Source: DATEDA01 sp963754305
Lineage (GTDB): Bacteria > Pseudomonadota > Gammaproteobacteria > Burkholderiales > SG8-39
NCBI GenBank assembly: GCA_963754305.1
Contig: CAVWFR010000013.1
Location: forward strand, 1-64,000
DNA: 64,000 nt
Reading direction: 5' to 3'
The position numbers and the translations under genes were made by a program. Position 1 is the stretch's first letter; the number at the start of each line of letters is the position of its first letter. Positions 26,602-35,421 of the stretch are shown in pieces. Under the pieces are notes generated by a model. It was not told the origin of the DNA, did not search any database, and worked only from the letters and a program-made list of their open reading frames with translations.

Positions 26602-27591
26602 ATGCCGCACCTTGCTCCACGATCGATCGCTGCACTCGCTCTCAGTGCAGTCCTGCCGCTCGTTCACGCGCAGACGAAGCTCGACGTCTCGATGCCTTGG
26701 GGACCGACCGAGTTCCACGTCCAGAACGCGCAGAAGTTCGCCGAGCAGGCGAAGGAGGCGACGAAGGGCCAGGTCGTGATCGCGGTGCACCCCGGCGGCG
26801 CGCTCGGCGTGAAGGCCAACGAGTCGCTGCGCGCGGTCGAGGACGGCGTGGTCCCGATGGCCGAATACGCCGCGTTCCAGAACGTCGGCGATCTGCCGCT
26901 GCTCGGCATCGAATCGCTGCCGTTCCTGGTCGACGACTACGACCAGCTCCGGGTGATGCACTCCTTTGCGCGGCCCGCCTGGGAAGCGGCGCTCGCCAAG
27001 CGGGGGCAGAAGGTGCTCTACATCGTGCCGTGGCCGAGCCAGAACTTCTTCACCAAGAAGCCGATCAAGGGCTTCGACGACCTGAAGGGCGTGCGCATGC
27101 GCACCTACGACCGCAACACCGCCGAGATGGTGTCGAAGCTCGGCATGGTGCCGCTGCAGATGAACAACCCCGACATCGTGCCCTCGCTCGCTTCCGGCAA
27201 GCTCGACGCGGTGATGACCTCGGGCACCACCGCCGCGGCGCAGAAGTACTGGGAGTTCCTCAAGCATACGTACAACACCAATCACCTGTGGGCGTCGAAC
27301 CTGATGGTCGTGAACCTCGCCGCCTGGAACAAGCTCTCGCCCGAGAATCGCGCCGCGCTCGAGAAGCTCGCGCGCGACATGGAACCCGGGTTCTGGGAGG
27401 TGAGCAAGGCCGAGCACGTGCAGCGCATGGCGCAGCTCAAGCAGAACGGCATGACGGTGGAGCCGGCGTCGAAGGAGCTGGTCGAGCGCATGCGCACGGT
27501 GACGCGTCCGATGTGGGACGAGTTCGCGAAGAGCACCGGGCCCGAGGGCGCGAAGCTCCTCACCGACTACCGCGCGAAGACGGGCAAGTGA
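26602..27591 (+). CDS. dctP: TRAP transporter substrate-binding protein (DctP family)
   Basis: A 329-residue solute receptor with a signal peptide ending near VHA-QTKL. Family features include LKGVRMRTYDRNTAEM with the ligand arginine, PSLASGKLDAVMTSGTTA at the second conserved site, and a C-terminal helix. The motif order is that of the TRAP DctP family but the sequence is of the subgroup that binds monocarboxylates or aromatic/keto acids, as far as I can tell. ATG at 26602 follows GGGAGGC. It is the only binding protein in an operon with two permease pairs. Confidence 0.92.
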   Translation: MPHLAPRSIAALALSAVLPLVHAQTKLDVSMPWGPTEFHVQNAQKFAEQAKEATKGQVVIAVHPGGALGVKANESLRAVEDGVVPMAEYAAFQNVGDLPLLGIESLPFLVDDYDQLRVMHSFARPAWEAALAKRGQKVLYIVPWPSQNFFTKKPIKGFDDLKGVRMRTYDRNTAEMVSKLGMVPLQMNNPDIVPSLASGKLDAVMTSGTTAAAQKYWEFLKHTYNTNHLWASNLMVVNLAAWNKLSPENRAALEKLARDMEPGFWEVSKAEHVQRMAQLKQNGMTVEPASKELVERMRTVTRPMWDEFAKSTGPEGAKLLTDYRAKTGK

Positions 27592-27595
27592 CGGC

Positions 27596-27673
27596 ATGCC
27601 GGCGGACGCCGGCATTCGGGCCGGCGCCGGTGTACTTCGCTGACGCCGCGCCGGGCCCCGGCGTTCGCCGGGG
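27596..27673. repeat. pair of inverted REP-like hairpins (BIME/REPIN-like)
   Basis: Two perfect hairpins lie in the gap between dctP and dctQ: ATGCCGGCG/CGCCGGCAT (27596-27615, two-base GA loop) preceded by TGACGGC, and CCCCGGCG/CGCCGGGG (27656-27673, two-base TT loop) followed by TGACG. The TGACG tags face outwards, so the two units are inverted relative to one another, as in bacterial BIME or REPIN elements. The single copy at 25123-25142 has the same layout. No REP-associated transposase gene is in the window. Confidence 0.65.
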
Positions 27674-27700
27674 TGACGGGGCCGGGGCGACGGTGCCGGT

Positions 27701-28231
27701 TTGAACCGCCTGCTCGCGGTTATCGACCGCGCGAACGAAGCCGCCGCATGGTTCGCCGCGTTCTGCGCCGCGGCGCTCGCCGTCCTCCTGCTCGCGGAGG
27801 TGGCGCTCACCGGCCTCTTCAACTGGTCGCAGCCGTGGGCGGTCGAGTACAGCGCCTATCTCTGCGCGATCACGCTGTTCGGCGGCACCGGCTACGCGCT
27901 GCGCCGCGGCGCGCATATCCGCGTAGCCGTGGTGCTCCACCATCTCTCGCCGCGTGCAGCCCGGGCGATCGACTTCGCCGTCACCCTGCTCGCCCTCTGG
28001 GTGGCCGGCTTCCTCGCCGCCGGCCTCGTCGAGCTGTCGTTTCGCAGCCACAAGCTCGACAGCGTCTCGTACTTCGCGATGCAAACACCGCTCTGGATCC
28101 CGCAGGCGGCGCTGGCGCTCGCGGTGGTCCTGCTCGTGCTGGCACTCGTCGCGCGCCTGCTCCGCCTCATCCTCGGCCTCGCGCCCGACGACCCGCTGCC
28201 GCTGGCGCCCGGCGAAGGCGGCGTGGAATGA
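27701..28231 (+). CDS. dctQ: TRAP transporter small permease (DctQ family)
   Basis: A 176-residue four-helix membrane protein. The DctQ pattern is seen in LLLAEVALTGLFN, WAVEYSAYLCAITLFGGTG and RRGAHIRVAVVLHHL. The start is TTG at 27701 (MNRLLAVIDRANE in the translated product), since no ATG or GTG fits better. It follows dctP by 109 bases, a gap occupied by two REP-like hairpins, and overlaps the next gene by four bases (ATGA). It is the first of two dctQ genes in this operon. Confidence 0.87.
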   Translation: MNRLLAVIDRANEAAAWFAAFCAAALAVLLLAEVALTGLFNWSQPWAVEYSAYLCAITLFGGTGYALRRGAHIRVAVVLHHLSPRAARAIDFAVTLLALWVAGFLAAGLVELSFRSHKLDSVSYFAMQTPLWIPQAALALAVVLLVLALVARLLRLILGLAPDDPLPLAPGEGGVE

Positions 28232-29523
28232 CCGCGCCGACCGTCTTCCTGCTCGCGGTCATGGGCGTCGCGCTCATGTCGAGCTTGTGGATCGGCTTCG
28301 CGCTGATGGCGACCGGCATCGCGTCGCTCGAATGGTTTCGCGACATGCCGGTCAACCGGATGCTCGCGCGCGACATCTGGTCGAGCATCACCGGCGACGA
28401 GCTGGTGACGCTGCCGCTCTTCATCCTGATGGGCGACATCCTGTTCCACACCAAGCTGTCGGAGTCGCTCTTCAAGGGCCTCGCCCCGTGGGTCACGCGG
28501 CTGCCCGGACGGCTGCTGCACGTGAACGTCCTCGGCTGCACGCTCTTCGCGGCGGTGTGCGGCTCGTCGGCGGCGACCACCGCCACAGTCGGCCGCATGA
28601 CGCTCGCCGAGTTGCTCAAGCGCGGCTACGACCGCGATCTCGCGATGGGCTCGCTCGCCGGCGCCGGCACGATCGGGCTCCTGATCCCGCCGAGCATCGC
28701 GATGGTGGTGTACGGCGTGCTGGCCGAAACCTCGATCCTCGATCTCTTCATCGCCGGGATCATTCCGGGCCTCGTCGTCGCGGCCTCCTACATGACGTGG
28801 ATCGCGTTCCGGGCGCTGACCGATCCGCGGGTCGCGCCGCTCGAGGCCGGAGCGGTGACCTGGTGGGACCGGTTCGTCGCGCTGAAGGATCTCGTCCCGG
28901 TCCTCTTCCTGATCACCGCCGTGATCGGATCCATGTACACCGGCGTCGCGAGCGTCACCGAGGGCGCCGCGGTCGGGGTCGGCGGCGCGCTCGTAGTCGC
29001 CGCGCTGCAGCGCACGCTCACCTGGCCGAACCTGAAATCGGCGCTGCTCTCGACGGTGCGCACCTGTTCGATGATCGGGCTGATCCTGTGCGGCGCGCTG
29101 TTTTTGGGCAAGGCGATGACCTTGCTCGGGCTGCCGGCGGCGGTGTCGGAGTGGGTGCGCTTGCTCGGACTCTCGCCCTATATGCTGATCTTCGTGCTGC
29201 TCATCGTCTACCTGGTGCTCGGCACCGCGCTCGACGGCCTCTCCGCGATGGTGATGACGCTCCCGATCGCGCTGCCGCTCGTCACCGCCGCCGGCTTCGA
29301 CAAGGTCTGGTTCGGGATCTTCATCGTCGTTACCATCGAGCTTTCCAACGTCTCGCCGCCGGTGGGCTTTAATCTCTTCGTGATTCAGCAGATGACCGGC
29401 GATTCGCAGACGCGGGTCGCGCTCGCCGCGCTGCCATTCGCGATCCTGCTGTGCGTCTTCGTGGCGGTGATGACGGTGTTTCCCGAGGTGGCCACCTGGC
29501 TGCCGAAGACGATGAAGTCCTGA
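28228..29523 (+). CDS. dctM: TRAP transporter large permease (DctM family)
   Basis: A 431-residue polytopic permease. Scoop-domain motifs FAAVCGSSAATTATVGRM, LLIPPSIAMVVYGVLAETS and NVSPPVGFNLFVIQQMTG are typical. ATG at 28228 overlaps the stop of dctQ and starts a normal-length family member; the longer frame further upstream is not coding. It is the first of two dctM genes here and is followed 12 bases later by a cupin gene. Confidence 0.93.
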   Translation: MTAPTVFLLAVMGVALMSSLWIGFALMATGIASLEWFRDMPVNRMLARDIWSSITGDELVTLPLFILMGDILFHTKLSESLFKGLAPWVTRLPGRLLHVNVLGCTLFAAVCGSSAATTATVGRMTLAELLKRGYDRDLAMGSLAGAGTIGLLIPPSIAMVVYGVLAETSILDLFIAGIIPGLVVAASYMTWIAFRALTDPRVAPLEAGAVTWWDRFVALKDLVPVLFLITAVIGSMYTGVASVTEGAAVGVGGALVVAALQRTLTWPNLKSALLSTVRTCSMIGLILCGALFLGKAMTLLGLPAAVSEWVRLLGLSPYMLIFVLLIVYLVLGTALDGLSAMVMTLPIALPLVTAAGFDKVWFGIFIVVTIELSNVSPPVGFNLFVIQQMTGDSQTRVALAALPFAILLCVFVAVMTVFPEVATWLPKTMKS

Positions 29524-29535
29524 AGGAGAACGGCC

Positions 29536-29925
29536 ATGAATGCACCCGAGTCCCGATTCCTGCCCAAGAGCGCCGGCTGTTTCTTTCCCGGCGCCGCCGC
29601 GGCCATGGTTCGCATGACCGCGCTCGAAGGCGCGGCGAGCGCGGGCGAGGTCACGATCAAGCCGCTCGTCGTGGGCGATAGCATGGTGATGGTGGAGATC
29701 TTCGAGGCGAAGGGCGTACGCGTGCCCGAGCACTCCCACGACGACCACGAGTCGGTCGTGTACCTCGTCAAGGGCCGGATGCGGCTCGTGATCGACGGCC
29801 AGGAGTTCGTCGCTCAAGCGGGCGACGCATGGCTGCATCCGCAGGGCGTGCGGCACTGGAGCGAGACGCTGGAGGAATGCGTCGCGATCGAGATCAAGTC
29901 GCCGCCGCGGAAAACGTGGGGATGA
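29536..29925 (+). CDS. small cupin-domain protein
   Basis: A 129-residue single-domain beta barrel. Cupin motif 1 is HSHDDHESVVYLVKG (metal-ligand His, His and Glu), and motif 2 is AGDAWLHPQGVRHW (second His). It may be a metal-dependent isomerase, dioxygenase or a substrate-sensing accessory protein; the family does not allow a firm function. It lies between a dctQM pair and an MmgE/PrpD gene; AAGGAGAAC precedes its ATG and its stop overlaps the next start codon (ATGA). Confidence 0.9.
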   Translation: MNAPESRFLPKSAGCFFPGAAAAMVRMTALEGAASAGEVTIKPLVVGDSMVMVEIFEAKGVRVPEHSHDDHESVVYLVKGRMRLVIDGQEFVAQAGDAWLHPQGVRHWSETLEECVAIEIKSPPRKTWG

Positions 29926-31307
29926 CGACGGCGAACCCGGTCGTCCCGCTCGCCGAGCTCGTCGCGCGCACGCGCTACGAAGACCTGCCGCCGCGCGCGA
30001 TCGCGGCGGCGAAGATCTTCATCCTCGACACCATCGGCGTGGGCGCGGGCGGGGCAAGCGCACCGCGAGTGCCCGAGCTGATCGACGCTGCCGCGGCCTG
30101 GGGGGCAGGCGACGAGGCCACCGTGTGGGTCGACGGGCGCAAGCTCCCCGCGGGCACCGCCGCGGTCGTGAACGGCTATCAGATCCACGCGCTCGAATGG
30201 GATTGCGTGCACGAGCCCGCGGTCGTCCATCCGATGGCGACGCTCCTCTCGGCGCTCGTCGCCGCCGCCGAGCGCCGCGGCGCACGCGGGCGGCCCGCCA
30301 GCGGCAAGGATCTGCTGCTCGCCACCGTGCTCGGCGTCGAGATCGCCGCCACCATAGGTGCGGCCTCCCGCTCTCCGATGCGCTTCTTCCGGCCGGCGAC
30401 CGCGGGCGGCTTCGGGGTCGTCGCGGGCGCAGGCAAGCTGGCCGGGCTCGACGTGCCGGCGCTGCTCGACGCGTTCGGCATCCTCTACGGCCAGACCTCG
30501 GGCACGCTGCAGGCGCACGTCGAAGGGTCGATGGTCCTCGGATTGCAGGTCGGGTTCAACGCGCGGGCCGGGCTCAACGCCGTCGACCTCGCGGCCGTGG
30601 GCGTCACCGGCCCACACGACGTGCTGACCGGGATGTACGGCTTCTACAAGCTGTTCGAGCCCGAGTCCGACATCGAGACGTGGTGGTCGCAGCTCGGGCA
30701 AACCTGGCAGATCACGCGACTCGCGCACAAGCCGTTCCCCAGCGGCCGGCTGACGCACGCTGCGGTCGACGCGGTTCTTCGCGCCCGCGCCGAGCGCGCT
30801 TTCGCGGCCGAGGAAGTCGACTCGATCCACGGCTGGATCACGCCGCTCGCGTTCCGGCTCGTCGGCCGCCCCGACATCCCGGCGCCGGCGCCGAACTACG
30901 CGCGGCTGTGCATCCCGTTCGTGATGGCGACCGCCATCCTGCGCGGCGAAGTCGACCCCGACGCGTTCGCCGGCGCGAATCTCACCGATGCGGCCACCCA
31001 CGCGCTCGCGGCCCGGATCCGCATCGAGCAGGACGGGAATCCCGACCTCAACGCGCTCTGGCCGCAGCGCTTCGCGCTCAGGTTGAAGGACGGCTGGACC
31101 TGGGACCGCGTGATCGAGAAGGCGATCGGCCATCCGGACAACCCGCTTTCTCGCGCGGCGCACCTCGCGAAGTTCCGCCGCTGCTGGGGACTCGCCTCGC
31201 AGGTGCGCACCCTCGAGCCCGCGGATGCCATGATCCACGCGGTCGAGTCGCTGGAGGCTGCCGGCGATGTCCGCGAGCTGACCGCGCTCCTCCGGGGAAA
31301 GCGTTGA
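29922..31307 (+). CDS. MmgE/PrpD family protein
   Basis: A 461-residue member of the 2-methylcitrate dehydratase superfamily. The conserved elements are KIFILDTIGVGAGGA, the NGYQIHALEWDCVHEPAVVH active-site loop with aspartate and histidine, and LAHKPFPSGRLTHAAVDAVL. Many such proteins are encoded beside TRAP or TTT transporters and are assumed to dehydrate or decarboxylate the imported tri- or hydroxycarboxylate. ATG at 29922 is set by the ATGA overlap with the cupin gene; it also overlaps the following dctQ start (TTGA). Confidence 0.92.
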   Translation: MTTANPVVPLAELVARTRYEDLPPRAIAAAKIFILDTIGVGAGGASAPRVPELIDAAAAWGAGDEATVWVDGRKLPAGTAAVVNGYQIHALEWDCVHEPAVVHPMATLLSALVAAAERRGARGRPASGKDLLLATVLGVEIAATIGAASRSPMRFFRPATAGGFGVVAGAGKLAGLDVPALLDAFGILYGQTSGTLQAHVEGSMVLGLQVGFNARAGLNAVDLAAVGVTGPHDVLTGMYGFYKLFEPESDIETWWSQLGQTWQITRLAHKPFPSGRLTHAAVDAVLRARAERAFAAEEVDSIHGWITPLAFRLVGRPDIPAPAPNYARLCIPFVMATAILRGEVDPDAFAGANLTDAATHALAARIRIEQDGNPDLNALWPQRFALRLKDGWTWDRVIEKAIGHPDNPLSRAAHLAKFRRCWGLASQVRTLEPADAMIHAVESLEAAGDVRELTALLRGKR

Positions 31308-31783
31308 TCGAACGGCTGGCCGGGCGCCTCACGCACGTCGTGGAGCGCCTGGTAGCCTATGCGCTGATCGTCGCCGTCGCGCTGAACTTCGCGAACGTCG
31401 TCGCGCGCTACGTCTTCCGTCAGCCCATTCTCGGCGCCGACGAGCTGCAGCTGCTGCTCATGGTCTGGATGACCTTCCTCGGCGTCGTCGTCGTGACCTG
31501 GCGCGACATGCATCTGCGGATGGATCTGCTCGCGGCGCGGCTGCCGGCGTTCGCGCGGCGCGGGTTGCGGACGCTCGAGCTCGCGCTCCTCGCGGTGCTC
31601 GCCGCGCTCGTCGTCGGCGAGTCGTGGCGCTACACCGCGCGGATGCTCGAGATCGGGCGGCGGAGCGACGCGCTCGGGATGCCTGTCTGGATCCCGCATT
31701 CCGCGGTAGCGATCGGGTTTGCGGCTATGGGGCTGATCGCGGTGTATCGGCTGACCCGCGCGCCGGCGAAGGGCGGCGGATGA
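31304..31783 (+). CDS. dctQ: second TRAP transporter small permease (DctQ family)
   Basis: A 159-residue four-helix membrane protein with NVVARYVFRQPILGADELQLLLMVWMTFLG condensed as the family signature (shown in parts: NVVARYVFRQP, then ADELQLLLMVW) and WRDMHLRMDLLAARL. The start is TTG at 31304, overlapping the stop of the MmgE/PrpD gene (TTGA); no ATG is near. It belongs to a second QM pair in the same operon, for which no separate binding protein is encoded. Confidence 0.87.
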   Translation: MIERLAGRLTHVVERLVAYALIVAVALNFANVVARYVFRQPILGADELQLLLMVWMTFLGVVVVTWRDMHLRMDLLAARLPAFARRGLRTLELALLAVLAALVVGESWRYTARMLEIGRRSDALGMPVWIPHSAVAIGFAAMGLIAVYRLTRAPAKGGG

Positions 31784-31796
31784 CGGGCGCGCGCCC

Positions 31797-33080
31797 GTGA
31801 CCTTCGCGCTCGCCGTCGTACCGGTCGCGCTGCTCCTCGCGGGCTTCCCGATCTATCTCGTGCTGCTCGCGTCGGTGTCGGTCGCGCTCGTGTTCTTCAT
31901 GAACGTGCCGCTCGCGGTGCTGCACCAGAACCTCTACGGCTCGATCGATAGCTTCGCGCTGCTCGCGGTGCCGTTCTTTCTTTACGCCGGTGAGCTGATG
32001 GGCCGCGGCAGCGTCGCGGCGCGCATCGTGGACGTCGTGCAAAGCGCCGTCGGCTCGGTGCGCGGCAGCCTCGGCATCACCACCGTGGGGACATCGGCGA
32101 TCTTCGGCGCGATCTCGGGCGCGAGCGCGGCGACGGTCGCCACCGTCGGCAAGATCATGCTGCCGGCAATGCGCCGCGCGCGTTACCCGGAGCCGTTCGC
32201 GGCCGGCCTGATCACCGCGGTCGGCGCGATCGACATCATCATCCCGCCGTCGATCCCGATGATCATCTACGGCATGGCCGCCGAGGAGTCGGTGCCGCGG
32301 CTTTATGCCGCCGGCGTGCTCCCGGGACTGCTGATCGCTGCGCTCCTCGCGGGCTACGTGTTCTGGTACGCGCGGCGCACCGGCATGCCCGCGGCCGGCG
32401 CCTTCGACAGCCGACTGCTGCTTCGCACGCTCCGGCGGGGCGCGTGGGCGCTCGGGGCACCGGTCATCATCCTCGGCGGCATCTACGGCGGGGTCTTCTC
32501 GCCGGTCGAGGCGGCCGGCGTCGCGTGCGTCTATGCAGTCCTCGTCACGCGGCTCGTGTATCGCGAGCTCTCGTGGCGCGAGGTGACCGACGCCGCTGCG
32601 ACGACCGTGCTGCTCACCGCGCAGGTGCTGATCATCGTCGCGTGCGCGGGCGTCTTCTCGTGGGTGCTCACCGTCAACCAGGTCCCGGTGAAGCTCGTCG
32701 CGTGGATCCAGACGCTCGCGCTCGAGCCTTGGAGCGTGCTCGCGGCGATCAACCTGCTCCTGCTCGCGGTCGGCTGCTTCATCGACCCGCTGTCGGCCAT
32801 CCTCGTCTTCACCCCGTTGCTGATGCCGGTGGTGAAGGCCGTGGGGATCGACCCGGTCCACTTCGGGCTCGTCGTCACCGTAAACCTCGCGATCGGCCTC
32901 TTCACACCGCCGTTCGGCATCAACATTTTCGTGGCGCAGTCGGCGCTGGGGCTGCCGCTCGCGACCATTTACCGCGGGATCGCGCCGTTTCTAGTGCTCT
33001 ACCTCGTGGCGCTGGTGCTGATCACCTACGTGCCGCAGATCTCGCTGTGGAGCATGCGGCTGTTTCTCGCGGGAGTTTGA
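31797..33080 (+). CDS. dctM: second TRAP transporter large permease (DctM family)
   Basis: A 427-residue polytopic permease starting with GTG at 31797. An out-of-frame ATG at 31780 was rejected. Signature stretches are AISGASAATVATVGKIML, DIIIPPSIPMIIYGMAAEES and LFTPPFGINIFVAQSALG. Last gene of the 26.6-33.1 kb operon. It is only distantly similar to the dctM at 28228, so the second QM pair is unlikely to be a recent duplication. The two pairs may use one binding protein, or a binding protein encoded elsewhere. Confidence 0.93.
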   Translation: MTFALAVVPVALLLAGFPIYLVLLASVSVALVFFMNVPLAVLHQNLYGSIDSFALLAVPFFLYAGELMGRGSVAARIVDVVQSAVGSVRGSLGITTVGTSAIFGAISGASAATVATVGKIMLPAMRRARYPEPFAAGLITAVGAIDIIIPPSIPMIIYGMAAEESVPRLYAAGVLPGLLIAALLAGYVFWYARRTGMPAAGAFDSRLLLRTLRRGAWALGAPVIILGGIYGGVFSPVEAAGVACVYAVLVTRLVYRELSWREVTDAAATTVLLTAQVLIIVACAGVFSWVLTVNQVPVKLVAWIQTLALEPWSVLAAINLLLLAVGCFIDPLSAILVFTPLLMPVVKAVGIDPVHFGLVVTVNLAIGLFTPPFGINIFVAQSALGLPLATIYRGIAPFLVLYLVALVLITYVPQISLWSMRLFLAGV

Positions 33081-33133
33081 GCGCGGAACGCAGCGCGCCA
33101 CCCACCCCGAGCGGCCCGGAGTGGGTCCGACCT

Positions 33134-33421
33134 CTATCGGTCCTGTGCACGGTCGTCGATCATCGCCTGAACCGCCCCGGGCGCCGGTCGCGCCGTAACC
33201 GCACGAAGCGATCGGACGGGAACAGGGCCCGTGGCGCGGCGCACCAGCCCCAACCTCTCCAAGCGTCCCAGTCGGTCGTCGTCGTGGTCGGCGCCTACGA
33301 CGGGCTCGAGTCGGGCGATCGCGCGTCCCTCGTCGAAAATGAGAATCGAGTCGCCAGCGCGCACTTTTTCGAGGTACGCGAGGAGGTGCTTCTCGAGTTC
33401 CGTGATCGAAACCGTTTCCAT
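33134..33421 (-). CDS. Phd/YefM-type antitoxin, no toxin partner beside it
   Basis: A 95-residue protein whose first 55 residues match the Phd/YefM antitoxin fold: METVSITELEKHLLAYLEKV, then GDSILIFDEGRAIARLEPV. Such proteins repress their own operon through the N-terminal domain and neutralise a toxin, often a PIN-domain RNase, through the C-terminal tail. A PIN or RelE gene would normally follow at once, but only 53 bases lie between its end and the convergent dctM gene, so it is an orphan here. It may be a leftover of a lost pair or act with a toxin elsewhere. Confidence 0.82.
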   Translation of the reverse strand: METVSITELEKHLLAYLEKVRAGDSILIFDEGRAIARLEPVVGADHDDDRLGRLERLGLVRRATGPVPVRSLRAVTARPAPGAVQAMIDDRAQDR

Positions 33422-33477
33422 GAAGACCCGTTACCCGGCAGCGCCGAGCTGAAATGCTGCGCGTGTCCCGCCGGGAA

Positions 33478-34449
33478 TCAATCCACCTTCGCCCCCGACT
33501 CCTTGACGACCTTGCCCCACTTCGCGATCTCGCTCCGCAGATAGGCGCTGAACTCCTCGGGCGTGTTGCCGACCGGTTCGGTCCCCAGGGAGACCAGGCG
33601 TTCGCGAATTTCCGGCAGCGCGAGGATTTTCACCGTCTCGGCGTGGAGCCGGTCGACGATAGGCTTCGGCGTGCCCGCCGGCGCGGCGAAAGCGATCCAG
33701 GCGACGCCGTCGAACCCCGGGATGCCCTGCTCCGCGACGGTCGCGAGTTCGGGCATCGCCGCCGACCGCTTTAGGCTTCCGGCGGCGAGCGCCTTGAGCT
33801 TCCCGGAGCGGACATGAGGCAGCGCGCCCGGTCCGGTCTCGAACATCACCGACACCTGCCCGGCCATCAGGTCGGTGAGCGCGGGCGGGCCGCCTTTGTA
33901 AGGCACGTGCACGAGGTCGATCCCGGCCGCGCTCTTGAACATCTCCATGACGAGATGGTTGGTCACGCCGCTGCCGCCCGACGCGTAGTTGATCTGGCCC
34001 GGCCGCTGCCTGGCGAGCGCGATCAGCTCCCGGACGTTGTTCGCCGCCAGCGACGGATGGGCGACGAGGAACAGCGGCACGGTGGCGATCACCGTGATCG
34101 GCGCGAGGTCTTTCACCGGATCGTAGGGCAGCTTCGAGTAGAGTCCAGGGTTCACGGCGAGCGGACCGCTCGAGCTCATGAGGAGCGTATAGCCGTCGCC
34201 GCCCGCCTTGATCGCCACCTCGGTACCGATGATGCCTGCGGCGCCGGGGCGGTTGTCGACGTACACCGACTGGCCGAGGCTCTCGGTGAGCTTCTGCGCC
34301 ACCGCGCGCGCGACGATATCGGTGGCCTGCCCGGGTGGAAAGCCGACGACCATGCGCACCGGCTTGGACGGATACGCCCCTTGCGCGAATGCCGCGGCGG
34401 CGCCGAATGCGAGCGGCAGGAGGACGAGCGGGCGGAGTCGAGCGAGCAT
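33478..34449 (-). CDS. Bug/TctC-family tripartite transporter binding protein
   Basis: A 323-residue periplasmic receptor of the tripartite tricarboxylate transporter (TTT) family. It has a signal peptide ending near AFA-QGAY and the family hallmarks YPSKPVRMVVGFPPGQATDI (bound-carboxylate loop, split as quoted elsewhere in the family), VDNRPGAAGIIGTEVA and HVPYKGGPPALTDLMAGQV. No TctA or TctB is adjacent, so it is an orphan receptor, a typical Burkholderiales pattern. The SDR gene eight bases upstream is likely co-transcribed. Confidence 0.92.
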   Translation of the reverse strand: MLARLRPLVLLPLAFGAAAAFAQGAYPSKPVRMVVGFPPGQATDIVARAVAQKLTESLGQSVYVDNRPGAAGIIGTEVAIKAGGDGYTLLMSSSGPLAVNPGLYSKLPYDPVKDLAPITVIATVPLFLVAHPSLAANNVRELIALARQRPGQINYASGGSGVTNHLVMEMFKSAAGIDLVHVPYKGGPPALTDLMAGQVSVMFETGPGALPHVRSGKLKALAAGSLKRSAAMPELATVAEQGIPGFDGVAWIAFAAPAGTPKPIVDRLHAETVKILALPEIRERLVSLGTEPVGNTPEEFSAYLRSEIAKWGKVVKESGAKVD

Positions 34450-34456
34450 CGCGAGG

Positions 34457-35287
34457 TCAGTCCAGGAAAAGATCGGGGATGAACTTCTTGTTGCCCGGCA
34501 CGACCGCGTACTGGTCGAGATCGGTCACGCCCTCGGCGGCGAGCACTTCGTCGTCGAGATAGAAGTTCCCGGTGTGCTTGCGGGCGTCCCGGTTGAGGAT
34601 CGCGTACGCTGCATCGGCGAGGATCGCCGGTGAGCGGCAGAGCTTCGGGTCGACCCCCGGGATCATCGCGAGCGCCGCGGTGTTTATGACCGTCCTTGGC
34701 CAGAGCGCGTTCACCGCGATGCCGTCGCCGCGGAATTCCTCGGCCATCCCCAGGACGCACATGCTCATGCCGTATTTCGCCATCGTGTAGGCCACATGGT
34801 TCTTGAACCAGCGCGGATTCATGTTGAGCGGCGGCGAGAGCGTGAGGATGTGCGGGTTGCGCCCGGCCGCGGCCGACTGCTTGAGGTACGGCAGGCACGC
34901 CTGCGAGCAGCAGTAGGTCCCGCGCACGTTGACGCCGAACATGAGATCGAAGCGCTTCATCGGCGTCTCGAGCGTGCCGGTGAGCGAGATCGCGCTCGCG
35001 TTGTTGATCAGGGCGTCGATACCGCCGAAATGGTCGGCGCAGCGCTTCGCCGCGGCTTGCACCTGGGCTTCGTCGCGAATGTCGCCGGCGATCGGCAGCG
35101 CCTTGCCGCCGGCCGCCTCGATCTCCGCCGCGGCGGTGTGGATGGTGCCGGGCAGCTTCGGGTTCGGCTGATCGGTCTTGGCGATCAGCGCGACGTTCGC
35201 GCCGTCACGCGCCGCGCGCTTCGCGATCTCGAGGCCGATGCCGCGCGAAGCGCCGGAGATGAAGAGAGTCTTGCCTTGCAGGCTCAT
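34457..35287 (-). CDS. SDR oxidoreductase (HSDL2-like)
   Basis: A 276-residue short-chain dehydrogenase. The dinucleotide loop is SGASRGIGLEIA, the NNAS motif replaces the usual NNAG, and the YTMAKYGMS sequence provides catalytic Tyr and Lys. The long TDQPNPKLPGTIHTAAAEI insertion and the C-terminal YLDDEVL are typical of the hydroxysteroid dehydrogenase-like 2 subgroup, often annotated citronellol/citronellal dehydrogenase. Function is not certain. A Bug receptor is encoded eight bases downstream, which suggests that both serve uptake and oxidation of the same compound. Confidence 0.9.
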   Translation of the reverse strand: MSLQGKTLFISGASRGIGLEIAKRAARDGANVALIAKTDQPNPKLPGTIHTAAAEIEAAGGKALPIAGDIRDEAQVQAAAKRCADHFGGIDALINNASAISLTGTLETPMKRFDLMFGVNVRGTYCCSQACLPYLKQSAAAGRNPHILTLSPPLNMNPRWFKNHVAYTMAKYGMSMCVLGMAEEFRGDGIAVNALWPRTVINTAALAMIPGVDPKLCRSPAILADAAYAILNRDARKHTGNFYLDDEVLAAEGVTDLDQYAVVPGNKKFIPDLFLD

Positions 35288-35421
35288 GGCGGCTCCTGGA
35301 GGGTCGCGACTGGCGGATTAGACAGGATTTCCGGGAGGACCAGCCAGCCCCCGGAGCGGGGACGTGCCTTCTGCGGAGCGCGCCCTCAGCGGAGATCTTA
35401 TGCTTCCCTGCCGTCGCCGAA

